This document shows positions 1 to 8,300 of a stretch of 64,000 nucleotides of DNA, piece after piece. The notes under the pieces were generated by a model. It saw only the letters and a list, made by a program, of their open reading frames with translations. It was not told where the DNA came from and did no database searches. The DNA is from Pseudomonas promysalinigenes (lineage in GTDB: Bacteria; Pseudomonadota; Gammaproteobacteria; Pseudomonadales; Pseudomonadaceae). The stretch spans positions 4,154,001 to 4,218,000 of the forward strand of contig NZ_CP077094.1 in assembly GCF_014269025.2 (NCBI RefSeq), read 5' to 3'. The position numbers and the translations under genes are program-made. How positions within the stretch are numbered: position 1 is the first letter of the stretch; the number at the start of each line of letters is the position of its first letter.

Positions 1-14
1 AATTTACCGAACAT
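1..14 (-). CDS. cyoB: Cytochrome o ubiquinol oxidase subunit I, first codons only
   Basis: Only the first codons (ATG then Phe-Gly-Lys) are inside the window. The ATG lies three bases after the cyoA stop codon, the normal position of cyoB, the haem-copper subunit I of the bo3 ubiquinol oxidase. Identity rests on the tight spacing behind cyoA and the start MFGK; the rest of the gene lies to the left. Confidence 0.75.
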
Positions 15-17
15 CTC

Positions 18-953
18 TTACTCCTCTGCACCGGCAGCTGGTTGCGCACTCGACTCGGTGGTGGCCAGATCTTTGCTGCCTGCTTCTTCGTGGCTCGGAC
101 GACCGCGGTTCATGCCTTCGTACTTGTCGACGATCAGCTGGAACTGGTCAGGCGAGGCCTCGCCATACAGCGCGACTGGGTTGTTTTCGCTTGGTTTGGC
201 CAAGGCGTCGTAGGTGGCCTTGTCCAGCTTCTTCGGCGACTGCTTGACCTCGGCGACCCACTTGTCGAAGTCTTCCTGAGAGGTGGCAGTGGCCTTGAAT
301 TTCATGCCGGTGAAGCCGGCGCCGCTGTAGTTGGCGCTGATACCGTCGAATTCGCCGTTCTCGTTGGCGATCAGGTGCAGCTTGGTGGTCATGCCCGCCA
401 TGGCGTAGATCTGACCGCCCAGGCCCGGGATGAAGAACGAGTTCATCACGGCGTCGGAGGTGACGCGGAAGTTGACCGGGGTGTTAGCCGGGAAGACGAT
501 CTTGTTGACCGTAGCGATGCCCTGCTCCGGGTAGATGAACAGCCACTTCCAGTCCAGCGCGACCACGTCGATCTGCAATGGCTTCACATCGGAATCCAGT
601 GGGCGATACGGGTCCAGCTTGTGGGTGGACTTGTAGGTCACGTAGCCCAGGGCAATGATGATGATGATCGGGATGATCCACACCGCAGCTTCGATCTTGG
701 TCGAGTGCGACCAGTCGGGGGTGTAGGTGGCGGCCTTGTTCGAAGCACGGTACTTCCAGGCGAACGCCACGGTCATGATGATGACCGGAATCACCACCAG
801 CAGCATCAGGCCAGTAGCGATCAGGATCAGGTTCTTTTGCTCAATGCCGACCTGACCTTTCGGGTCGAGCAGGGTCCAGTTGCACCCACTGAGTAAAAGC
901 ATGCCTAAAAAGGGCAATATGCCAAACAGTCTGGGGTAACGCTTTTTACTCAT
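18..953 (-). CDS. cyoA: Cytochrome o ubiquinol oxidase subunit II (lipoprotein)
   Basis: Subunit II of the bo3-type ubiquinol oxidase, a proton-pumping terminal oxidase of the inner membrane. The 311-residue product starts [10 protein letters not shown] and has a lipoprotein signal with lipobox LSGC (Cys24). Two membrane segments follow (about 42-64 and 88-107), then a periplasmic cupredoxin-like domain (about 125-230, with the [13 protein letters not shown] stretch). As expected for quinol rather than cytochrome c oxidases, the CuA ligands are not evident. A Ser/Pro/Ala-rich C-terminal tail extends past the conserved COX_ARM region. It is the first gene of the cyo operon and is followed after three bases by cyoB. 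The family assignment is secure. Confidence 0.96.
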   Translation of the reverse strand: MSKKRYPRLFGILPFLGMLLLSGCNWTLLDPKGQVGIEQKNLILIATGLMLLVVIPVIIMTVAFAWKYRASNKAATYTPDWSHSTKIEAAVWIIPIIIIIALGYVTYKSTHKLDPYRPLDSDVKPLQIDVVALDWKWLFIYPEQGIATVNKIVFPANTPVNFRVTSDAVMNSFFIPGLGGQIYAMAGMTTKLHLIANENGEFDGISANYSGAGFTGMKFKATATSQEDFDKWVAEVKQSPKKLDKATYDALAKPSENNPVALYGEASPDQFQLIVDKYEGMNRGRPSHEEAGSKDLATTESSAQPAAGAEE

Positions 954-1482
954 CTCACGACCTCTAGATCAGCTTGCTTCAATGCAATTTGTGTTTTGGT
1001 AGCCAACACTTCGTCCTGCCAAGTGCGGCATGTAGCGCCCGAACTCGCTCCCGCCCCGGCCTGACTGCAAGACCTTGGCGTGAAGCGTGATAGCGGTGCT
1101 TATGGTTTCTTAGGCAACAGGCCTGTACTTCAGACCAAGTCCATTTGGTGCGGGAAAACGCGGAGGGGGGTCCGCCCGGTATCGCCGTTTGGCGAAACTT
1201 GACGAAGTCAGCAAAAAGAAGCGCTGAGGGCTTCCTTCAATCCTGCGACTCGCAAGCAGTGCCGAACGGGAATTGGGGGCGATTGTAGATAGGTCGCCAA
1301 CCCTTGACTATGACTTATTGAGCAACAGTCCTTTACAGGATCTGTAACAATCCGAGCGAGAAATTCAACTTCGCGACAGTTTGTCGCACCCCGCTTGCTA
1401 GCCCTCCAGCCCTTGCCCGACAAGGGCTGTAGGTTGATCTGGATCAAGCGGGAGAGGACTTTTCACTCATCTCATGCCGTGC
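954..1482. other. Intergenic region upstream of cyoA
   Basis: About 530 bases between the dsbB terminator and cyoA without a convincing gene; the short ORFs here have no good ribosome sites. It must hold the cyo promoter (minus strand), which I could not place with confidence. Visible elements are an ANR-type box at 1434-1447, an 8-bp hairpin (1408-1415 with 1421-1428) beside it, a TTACAG/CTGTAA palindrome at 1333-1347, and a GCGGA/TCCGC hairpin near 1160-1175 that is followed on the minus strand by GTTTT. Confidence 0.6.
1434..1447. promoter_or_regulatory. ANR/FNR-type box
   Basis: TTGATCTGGATCAA matches the palindromic FNR/ANR consensus TTGAT-N4-ATCAA exactly. It lies about 480 bp upstream of cyoA and 66 bp beyond the 3' end of dsbB. 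ANR is known to adjust terminal oxidase use in P. putida, so control of cyo is the natural inference. However, no good -10 element stands at the class II distance in either direction, so its mode of action is open. Confidence 0.7.
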
Positions 1483-1510
1483 AAAAGCCCGCTGAGAATT
1501 CGGGACTTTT
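1483..1510 (-). terminator. Terminator after dsbB
   Basis: On the minus strand AAAAGTCCCG and CGGGCTTTT form a stem of about 9 bp with one bulge, ending in a short T run. It begins directly after the dsbB stop codon. The T run is short, so strength is uncertain. Confidence 0.5.
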
Positions 1511-1512
1511 GT

Positions 1513-2019
1513 CTAAGCCTGACGCCGGTTGCGCCAGATGCCCAGCGGGACCAGGATGGCTGTCAGCACGAACGCCAACAGTGCCCACTGCGCCAGCGAC
1601 AAACCGAGGATCGGCGGGTACGGCGTACTGCAGAAACCGTCTACCTGGAACGCCAGTGGCCAGAGCTTGGCCAGGGGCAAGTCGTCAACGATCGGCTGCA
1701 AGGTATCGATACCGCAACTGACCATCGGGTTGGCGAGTATATACACATGGTTGCCCGCTGCAATGATTCCGCCAATGGCACTGAGCACGACCAGGCCCTC
1801 GAGCAGCGTCAGGCTGCGGCGCCCAGGCATGGCGGCACCGATGAACGCGAAGATGGCGATAAAGAGCAAGGCATACCGTTGCAGGATGCACAGCGGGCAA
1901 GGCGCCTCGCCCAGCACCACCTGCATGTACAAGGCACCGCCGATCAGGGCGAGGCAGATCACCCCCAGCAGTACCAGAAAGCGCCGTTCGCGGTTCAGGC
2001 GCAGGGTTTGTTCGTTCAT
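1513..2019 (-). CDS. dsbB: Disulfide bond formation protein DsbB
   Basis: Inner-membrane quinone reductase that reoxidises periplasmic DsbA. The 168-residue product has four membrane helices and both essential cysteine pairs: CPLC at 41-44 in the first periplasmic loop, and Cys102 and Cys130 in the second. The quinone-site arginine follows the first pair (LQRYA). I chose the ATG at 2019 (MNEQTLRLN) because GAAGGAA precedes it and the longer frame upstream adds non-conserved residues. The gene stands alone between cyo and hmp and ends in a hairpin. Confidence 0.93.
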   Translation of the reverse strand: MNEQTLRLNRERRFLVLLGVICLALIGGALYMQVVLGEAPCPLCILQRYALLFIAIFAFIGAAMPGRRSLTLLEGLVVLSAIGGIIAAGNHVYILANPMVSCGIDTLQPIVDDLPLAKLWPLAFQVDGFCSTPYPPILGLSLAQWALLAFVLTAILVPLGIWRNRRQA

Positions 2020-2350
2020 TGCCGATTCCTTCGATGGATAGATGGCAGCGTGGTCCGCCCGCCTGGGTGCGATTCTACACACAGGCATGGCCCCATAGCG
2101 TATCGAGGCGGCGAGACAGCACGGCGCTGGGCTATCCGCAGGTGCTAAGACCGAGTAGTGCGACAGCGGTTCAACGACAGCCGGTTAAAAACGGCCCCCC
2201 AGGTGCCGCGATAGGGCAAGCCCCTCGACACCCGGCAGTGAAGGATACAGCGATTAAAAGAGGATTAAAGATGAAAGGTGCCCATTTTACCTTTCATCTT
2301 CCTTATATAGAGGTTGCATCAAAACAACCGCGTATAGAGCGATTGGTGAT
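2020..2350. other. Intergenic region between dsbB and hmp
   Basis: Holds the dsbB promoter (a possible minus-strand -10, TAGAAT, at 2072-2077, without a clear -35) and an AT-rich hairpin at 2268-2300. I see no supported gene; the small ORFs here have no ribosome site and poor coding character. Confidence 0.5.
2268..2300 (-). terminator. AT-rich hairpin downstream of hmp, probable terminator
   Basis: A perfect 12-bp inverted repeat (AAGATGAAAGGT with ACCTTTCATCTT) with a 9-base loop lies about 50 bases after the hmp stop. On the minus strand it is followed by a T-rich stretch (TTTAATCCTCTTTTAA). The stem is poor in GC for a terminator, so this could also be a regulatory palindrome. Confidence 0.5.
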
Positions 2351-3529
2351 CTACTCGAGCGCAGCCGCAGGGCCAAAAAATTCATAGCGGCTCTGCTGCT
2401 CAGGCACGCCCAAGCCTTTCAAATGCCGCTTGATAGCCCCCATGAACCCCTTGGGCCCCAGGAAGTAAACATCGACATCACGCTCGTGCCCCAACCATTG
2501 GCCTAGCAGGTCCTGATTGAGCAGGCCAACCGCATCGGCATGGTGCGCGTCCTGCCCTTCGCCATAGCAATAAAAACGCTGAAGCTGCGGGTGTCGCTCG
2601 GCCAGCCCATCGACCCACGCGCGGAACGCATGAACCGAGGCATTGCGTGCGCAGTGAATGAAGCGTACCGGCCGCTGAGTCTGCAGAGCTGCTTCGAGCA
2701 TCGCCAATGTTGGGGTAATGCCTACCCCGCCGCTGATCAGCACCAAGGGCTTGTCGCTGGCCGCCAGGGTGAATTCTCCCGATGGCGGGAACAGTTGCAA
2801 GGTATCCCCTACGACCAGTTGATCATGCAGATAATTGGAGACTTTACCGCCCTGCTCCCGCTTGACGCTGATGCGATATCCCAGGCCATCGCACAGCGCC
2901 GACAGCGAGTAATTGCGCCGCTGCTCGGCACCGTCGATGAACAGCCTAAGGCCGATGTACTGACCTGGTTCAGCCTTGAGTACCGGCAAGCCATCGACGG
3001 GGACGAAATAGAACGAGGTGATTTCGCAGCTTTCCTGCTCGCGGCGTGCCAGGCGAAATTCACGGGTGCCGCGCCAACCGCCTGCGGCTTGCGCTTTTTG
3101 TTGGTAGAGGCTTTCTTCTGCGCCGATCAGGATGTCCGCCAGTTGGCCATAGGCGCCAGCCCAGGCGGCTATGACCTCGGGCGTGGCGATGTCGCTGCCC
3201 AGTACCTCCTCGATTGCCCGCAACAGGCACTTACCGACGATAGGGTAATGCTCCGGCAGAATCTGCAGGGCAACATGTTTGTTGATGATCTGCCCGACTA
3301 GCCCACCGAGTTGTTCGAGCTGGTCTATGTGCCGTGCGTACATCAGCACCCCGTTGGCCAAGGCACGAGGCTGGTCTCCGCTGGCCTGATGAGCCTGGTT
3401 GAAAAGTGGCCGTACCTCGGGATACTCATTGAGCATCATGCGGTAGAAATGGGTAGTGAGCGCTTCACCGCCGGTTTCCAGCAATGGGACGGTGGCTTTG
3501 ATGATTGCGCGTTGTTCGACACTGAGCAT
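2351..3529 (-). CDS. hmp: Flavohaemoprotein nitric oxide dioxygenase
   Basis: Cytoplasmic enzyme that oxidises nitric oxide to nitrate using O2 and NAD(P)H. The 392-residue product has a globin domain (1 to about 138) with distal Tyr29 and proximal His85. It is followed by an FAD-binding ferredoxin reductase domain (RRNYSLS motif, about 205) and an NAD-binding domain (LISGGVGITPTLAML, about 265-280). Length is typical. The ATG at 3529 is preferred over a TTG six bases upstream because AGGAG lies six bases before it. hmp diverges from norR, and the shared region has NorR-type sites and a sigma54-like promoter, so NO-induced expression is expected. P. aeruginosa calls this pair fhp/fhpR. Confidence 0.96.
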   Translation of the reverse strand: MLSVEQRAIIKATVPLLETGGEALTTHFYRMMLNEYPEVRPLFNQAHQASGDQPRALANGVLMYARHIDQLEQLGGLVGQIINKHVALQILPEHYPIVGKCLLRAIEEVLGSDIATPEVIAAWAGAYGQLADILIGAEESLYQQKAQAAGGWRGTREFRLARREQESCEITSFYFVPVDGLPVLKAEPGQYIGLRLFIDGAEQRRNYSLSALCDGLGYRISVKREQGGKVSNYLHDQLVVGDTLQLFPPSGEFTLAASDKPLVLISGGVGITPTLAMLEAALQTQRPVRFIHCARNASVHAFRAWVDGLAERHPQLQRFYCYGEGQDAHHADAVGLLNQDLLGQWLGHERDVDVYFLGPKGFMGAIKRHLKGLGVPEQQSRYEFFGPAAALE

Positions 3530-3573
3530 TTGCAACTCCTAAGCCTCAGGCTTGATAAGGTTGCGCTAACAGT

Positions 3574-3589
3574 TACAGCAATCATGCCA
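3574..3589 (-). promoter_or_regulatory. Candidate sigma54 promoter of hmp
   Basis: On the minus strand TGGCATGATTGCTGTA has a good -24 element (TGGCATG) and a -12 element (CTGTA) at the right spacing. The usually invariant GC at -12 is GT. It lies about 45 bases before the hmp start and 45-80 bases downstream of the two NorR-type sites, as expected for an enhancer-dependent promoter. Confidence 0.45.
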
Positions 3590-3630
3590 AGTAATAATTC
3601 CATTTAAATCAATATCTTATAAGTGAAAGT

Positions 3631-3641
3631 GTCAAATTGAC
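3631..3641. promoter_or_regulatory. NorR-type operator 1
   Basis: GTCAAATTGAC is a perfect GTCA-N3-TGAC palindrome, the core recognised by NorR. It stands about 100 bp upstream of hmp and 41 bp before norR. Confidence 0.75.
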
Positions 3642-3656
3642 CTGGCTCCACGTATA

Positions 3657-3667
3657 GTCACTTTGAC
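3657..3667. promoter_or_regulatory. NorR-type operator 2
   Basis: GTCACTTTGAC is a second perfect GTCA-N3-TGAC site, 26 bp (centre to centre) from the first. It ends 14 bases before the norR ATG, so bound NorR could also limit its own transcription. Confidence 0.75.
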
Positions 3668-3681
3668 TAAAGGGAGTCCTT

Positions 3682-5235
3682 ATGACTAATACTCCGCTAC
3701 TTACCACGCTGCTGCCCTTGGTCAGCGATCTGTCCCGGGATTTGCCCGACCAGGAACGCTATCGTCGTCTTCTGCAGGCCATGCGCGGGTTGTTGCCCTG
3801 CGATGCCGCTGCATTGCTGCGGCTGGAAGGCGAATGGCTGGTGCCGCTGGCGGTGGATGGGCTTTCCCCCGACACGCTTGGCCGCCGCTTCAAAGTCAGT
3901 GAGCACCCGCGCTTTGAGCTGCTGCTAAGCCGCCCGCAACCCACACGCTTTGCCAGCGATTCAAGCCTTCCCGACCCCTACGATGGGTTGGTCAACACCC
4001 CTGGGGCCACGCTTGAGGTGCATGACTGCATGGGCTGCCCACTGATGGTGGACGAACGCCCCTGGGGCTTGCTGACCCTCGACGCCCTCACCCCAGGCCA
4101 GTTCCAGAGCCTGGAGCTGGACGCCTTGCAAGCCTTTGCCAGCCTGGCGGCCGCCACCGTGACCGTAGCCGAGCGCATCGAGCAATTGGCGCTGCGCGCC
4201 GAGGACGAGCATCACCGGGCCGAGGTCTATCGTCAGGCCAGCGGCCAGGACCGGGCATTGATCGGCCAGAGCGCCGCGCACAAGCGCCTGCTGGAAGAAA
4301 TACGCCTGGTCGGTGGCAGCGAGCTCACCGTACTGATCAACGGCGAAACCGGCGTAGGCAAGGAGCTGGTGGCCATGGCCTTGCATCAGGCCAGCCAACG
4401 CGCCGCCAAACCAATGGTCAGCCTCAATTGTGCCGCTCTGCCCGACACCCTGGTGGAGAGCGAACTGTTCGGCCATGTGCGCGGGGCATTCACCGGCGCC
4501 CATGGCGAACGCCGTGGCAAATTCGAACTGGCCAATGGCGGCACCCTGTTTCTCGATGAAGTTGGTGAGCTGCCGCTGGCCGTGCAGGCCAAGTTGCTAC
4601 GTGTGCTGCAAAGCGGCCAACTGCAAAGGCTGGGTTCGGATCGCGAACACCGCGTCGATGTTCGCCTGATCGCCGCCACCAACCGCGACCTGGCGGCAGA
4701 AGTGCGGGCAGGTAACTTGCGCGCTGACTTTTATCACCGCCTGAGTGTGTACCCGTTGCATGTGCCGCCGCTTCGCGAGCGTGGCCGCGACGTACTGTTG
4801 CTCGCTGGCTACTTCCTCGAACAGAACCGATCACGCCTGGGCTTGAACAGCCTGCGGCTTAGCAGCGCCGCGCAAGCGGCATTGTTGGCGTATGACTGGC
4901 CGGGCAACGTGCGCGAACTGGAGCACCTGATCGGCCGCTGCTCGCTCAAGGCTCTAGGCCAGCACGCGCAACGCCCACGTATCCTCACCCTGGAGGCAAG
5001 CGACCTGGGCTTGCATCCCACTGAGCCGGTTGCGCCGGGCGCTTCGGCCGAGACACCTCAGGCCGCTATGCCTCTGCCGACAGGCGGTCTGCGCGAAGCG
5101 GTGGATGATTACCAACGCCAGCTCATCGCCGCCTGCCTGCAAAGCCATCAGCAAAACTGGGCAGCAGCAGCGCGCGAGCTGGGGCTGGACCGCGCCAACC
5201 TCAACCGACTGGCCCGTCGCCTGGGGCTTCGCTGA
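3682..5235 (+). CDS. norR: NO-responsive sigma54-dependent activator (NorR/FhpR)
   Basis: Transcription activator that senses nitric oxide through a mononuclear iron in its GAF domain and drives sigma54 promoters. The 517-residue product has an N-terminal GAF domain with D98, D101, H114, C116 and D134, which line up in spacing with the known E. coli NorR iron-site residues. An AAA+ domain follows, with Walker A GETGVGKE (221-228) and the sigma54-contact motif GAFTGA (268-273). A Fis-type helix-turn-helix ends the protein (NWAAAARELGLDRANLNRLARRLG). AAAGGGAG precedes the ATG. It diverges from hmp, its likely main target. Confidence 0.94.
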   Translation: MTNTPLLTTLLPLVSDLSRDLPDQERYRRLLQAMRGLLPCDAAALLRLEGEWLVPLAVDGLSPDTLGRRFKVSEHPRFELLLSRPQPTRFASDSSLPDPYDGLVNTPGATLEVHDCMGCPLMVDERPWGLLTLDALTPGQFQSLELDALQAFASLAAATVTVAERIEQLALRAEDEHHRAEVYRQASGQDRALIGQSAAHKRLLEEIRLVGGSELTVLINGETGVGKELVAMALHQASQRAAKPMVSLNCAALPDTLVESELFGHVRGAFTGAHGERRGKFELANGGTLFLDEVGELPLAVQAKLLRVLQSGQLQRLGSDREHRVDVRLIAATNRDLAAEVRAGNLRADFYHRLSVYPLHVPPLRERGRDVLLLAGYFLEQNRSRLGLNSLRLSSAAQAALLAYDWPGNVRELEHLIGRCSLKALGQHAQRPRILTLEASDLGLHPTEPVAPGASAETPQAAMPLPTGGLREAVDDYQRQLIAACLQSHQQNWAAAARELGLDRANLNRLARRLGLR

Positions 5236-5293
5236 GATGGATTTCTACTAAAGGACTAGGCGCAAAGCCATCTGGTGGCGATCTGATGGGCTG

Positions 5294-5299
5294 CTATAT
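5294..5299 (+). promoter_or_regulatory. Candidate -10 element of lapF
   Basis: CTATAT within TGCTATATCT resembles an RpoS-type extended -10, with no clear -35. It lies about 70 bases before the lapF start. lapF of P. putida is reported to be RpoS-dependent, which fits. The start site is inferred. Confidence 0.4.
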
Positions 5300-5311
5300 C
5301 TCCCTAACACA

Positions 5312-5350
5312 CGGTACACGGCCCTCACACGGCCACCTGTGCGTGTACCG
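5312..5350 (+). promoter_or_regulatory. Inverted repeat in the lapF leader
   Basis: CGGTACAC (5312-5319) and GTGTACCG (5343-5350) are perfect complements. They enclose two direct copies of ACACGGCC. The stem ends about ten bases before the GGGAG ribosome site of lapF, so it could affect translation or be an operator. Confidence 0.5.
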
Positions 5351-5370
5351 AAAGCCAGCAGGGAGCACTC

Positions 5371-8300
5371 ATGGACAACATCGTAGTCGCTGACAAGCAA
5401 TCCGCCGTGGCCACCCAGAATGCCTGGGGCGATATCAACCTCAACAGCCCTGGCGTAGTGCAGATGCCGGTAGCCCCCGACCAGGTGGCCACCGTCACCC
5501 GGCGCGGGCAAGATCTGATTGTCACGCTCAAATCCGGTGAAAAGGTCACCATCGGCAACTTCTTCGCCGTGGATCAGGCCGGTGTTGGCAGCGACATGGT
5601 GTTCGTCGGCGAAGATGGCACCTTGTGGCATGCCAACTACGATGCGGCAGCGTTCACCGGCTTCACGTTCGACGAAGTGGCATCGCTGGATCAGCTGGTG
5701 GCCGGTATTGGTGTTGCGGGTGAAGGCACTTCAACCTTCGCCATTGCCGCCCTTGGCCTGCTCGGTGCCGGTGGCGTTGCGGCTGCGGCGGGCGGCGGTG
5801 GGGGCGGTGGCGGTGGCGGCCAGCCGGGCGACACTACCCCGCCAGCGACGCCCATCGACTTGCTGGTTTCCCCAGATGGCTTGCGCGTGTCAGGTCGCGG
5901 TGAAGCGGGCTCGACGGTCAACGTATTCGACCCGGCTGGCAACCTCATCGGCACAGGCACCGTTGGCAGTGATGGTAGCTTCACAGTCGACCTGGGCAGC
6001 CAACAAAATAACGGCCAGGGGCTGACCGTCACGATCACCGACCCCGCTGGCAACACCTCTACGGGCGGCACGGTAACCGCACCTGACACTACCGCCCCCA
6101 CGCCGCCAAGCGAGTTGGCAGTCGACAGCCAAGGCACCACCCTCACCGGCCGCGCCGAGCCGGGCTCCACGGTACAAGTACGCGGCGCCGACGGCACTCT
6201 TTTAGGCACTGCCACTGCGGGCGCGGACGGCCAGTTCAGCGTCACGCTGCAACCGCCGCAGACCAATGGCCAGGCCTTGAGCGTCACCGCTACCGATGCC
6301 GCTGGCAACACCTCGCAAAGCGGAACGCTGAGCGCACCGGACACTACCGCCCCCACGCCGCCAAGCGAATTGGCAGTCAACAGCCAAGGCACCACCCTCA
6401 CCGGCCGCGCCGAGCCGGGCGCCACCGTGCAAGTACGTGGCCCCGGCGGCACCTTGCTGGGCACTGCCACCGCGGGCGCCGATGGGCTGTTCAGCGTCAC
6501 CTTGCAACCGCCGCAGACCAGTGGCCAGGCCTTGAGCGTCACCGCTACCGATGCCGCTGGCAACACCTCGCAAAGCGGAACGCTGAGCGCACCGGACACT
6601 ACCGCCCCCACGCCGCCAAGCGAATTGGCAGTCAACAGCCAAGGCACCACCCTCACCGGCCGCGCCGAGCCGGGCGCCACCGTGCAAGTACGTGGCCCCG
6701 GCGGGACCTTGCTGGGCACTGCCACCGCGGGGGCCGATGGGCTGTTCAGCGTCACCTTGCAACCGCCGCAGACCAATGGCCAGGCCTTGAGCGTCACCGC
6801 TACCGATGCCGCTGGCAACACCTCGCAAGGCGGATCGCTGAACGCACCGGACACTACCGCCCCCACGCCGCCAAGCGAATTGGCAGTCAACAGCCAAGGC
6901 ACCACCCTCACCGGCCGCGCCGAGCCGGGCGCCACCGTGCAAGTACGTGGCCCCGGCGGCACCTTGCTGGGCACTGCCACCGCGGGCGCCGATGGGCTGT
7001 TCAGCGTCACCTTGCAACCGCCGCAGACCAATGGCCAGGCCTTGAGCGTCACCGCTACCGATGCCGCTGGCAACACCTCGCAAAGCGGATCGCTGAGCGC
7101 ACCGGACACTACCGCCCCCACGCCGCCAAGCGAATTGGCAGTCAACAGCCAAGGCACCACCCTCACCGGCCGCGCCGAGCCGGGCGCCACCGTGCAAGTA
7201 CGTGGCCCCGGCGGCACCTTGCTGGGCACTGCCACCGCGGGGGCCGATGGGCTGTTCAGCGTCACCTTGCAACCGCCGCAGACCAATGGCCAGGCCTTGA
7301 GCGTCACCGCCACCGATGCCGCTGGTAACACCTCTGGGGCTGCGGCGATCAGCGCGCCTGACGACGGCACTCCACCCGATACCACACCTCCCGAGGCACC
7401 GACCAACCTGGTGATCGGCGTTGCTGGCCAACAACTGAGCGGAAGGGGGGAAGCCGGCACAACCGTGCAGGTGCGCGATGCCAGCGGCAACCTGATTGCC
7501 AGCGGCACGGTAGGTGCCGATGGCACGTTCCTACTCACCTTGTCGCCAGCCGTGAAAGACGGCAGCACCCTGCAGGTAACCCTCACCGATGCTGCCGGCA
7601 ATGTGTCAGCCCCAGGCTCGGTGACCTCCGCCGATCTGCAACCTCCAGCGCAACCCACTGACCTTACCCTTGCCGACGGCGTTACCCTGACCGGGCGCGG
7701 TGAGCCTGGCACGACGGTGCAGGTGCGTGACGCCGCCGGTAACCTGGTTGGCAGCGGCCAAGTGGGGACCGATGGCACCTTCAGCCTCACCCTGTCGCCG
7801 GCCCAGGCCAATGGCCAAGCACTGGACGTGCGCCTGGTCGACGCCGCTGGCAACACCTCGGCGCCGCTGCAATTCGACGCTCCGGATATCACTGCACCTG
7901 CCGCCGTCACCAACCTGGCGGTAGGGCCGGACGGGCTGCAATTGGCCGGCCGTGGCGAAGCCGGGGCCACGGTGCAAGTGCGCGATGCCGATGGCAACCT
8001 GCTGGGCAGTGCAATAGTCAGCGCCAACGGCACCTTCATCGTCGACCTGGCCCCTGCCGTGGCACCGGGCGCGCAACTGAGCGTGGTGCAAACCGATGCT
8101 GCCGGCAATGCATCGCCCGTCGTCGACTACGATGTGCCCCTGACCGGCGTCCCAACCAGTCCAACCGACCTGAATATCGCAGCCGATGGCACCAGCATCA
8201 GTGGCAGCGCCCAGCCCGGCACGCGGGTGGAGGTGCGTGGCGCCGACGGCACGTTGCTAGGCAGCGTGGTGGTAGGGGCCGAAGGCACCTTCACCGTGCC

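Noticed and set aside
42..896. 284-codon plus-strand ORF opposite cyoA
   Set aside because: Antisense shadow of a well-supported gene; composition is typical of a reversed high-GC gene.
1395..2148. Several plus-strand ORFs opposite dsbB and in its flank
   Set aside because: Arg/Ala/Pro-rich, no ribosome site, overlapping the conserved dsbB frame.
6085..7359. Regular direct repeats that could suggest a CRISPR-like array
   Set aside because: Units are 255 bp, contiguous, without spacers and in frame inside lapF.
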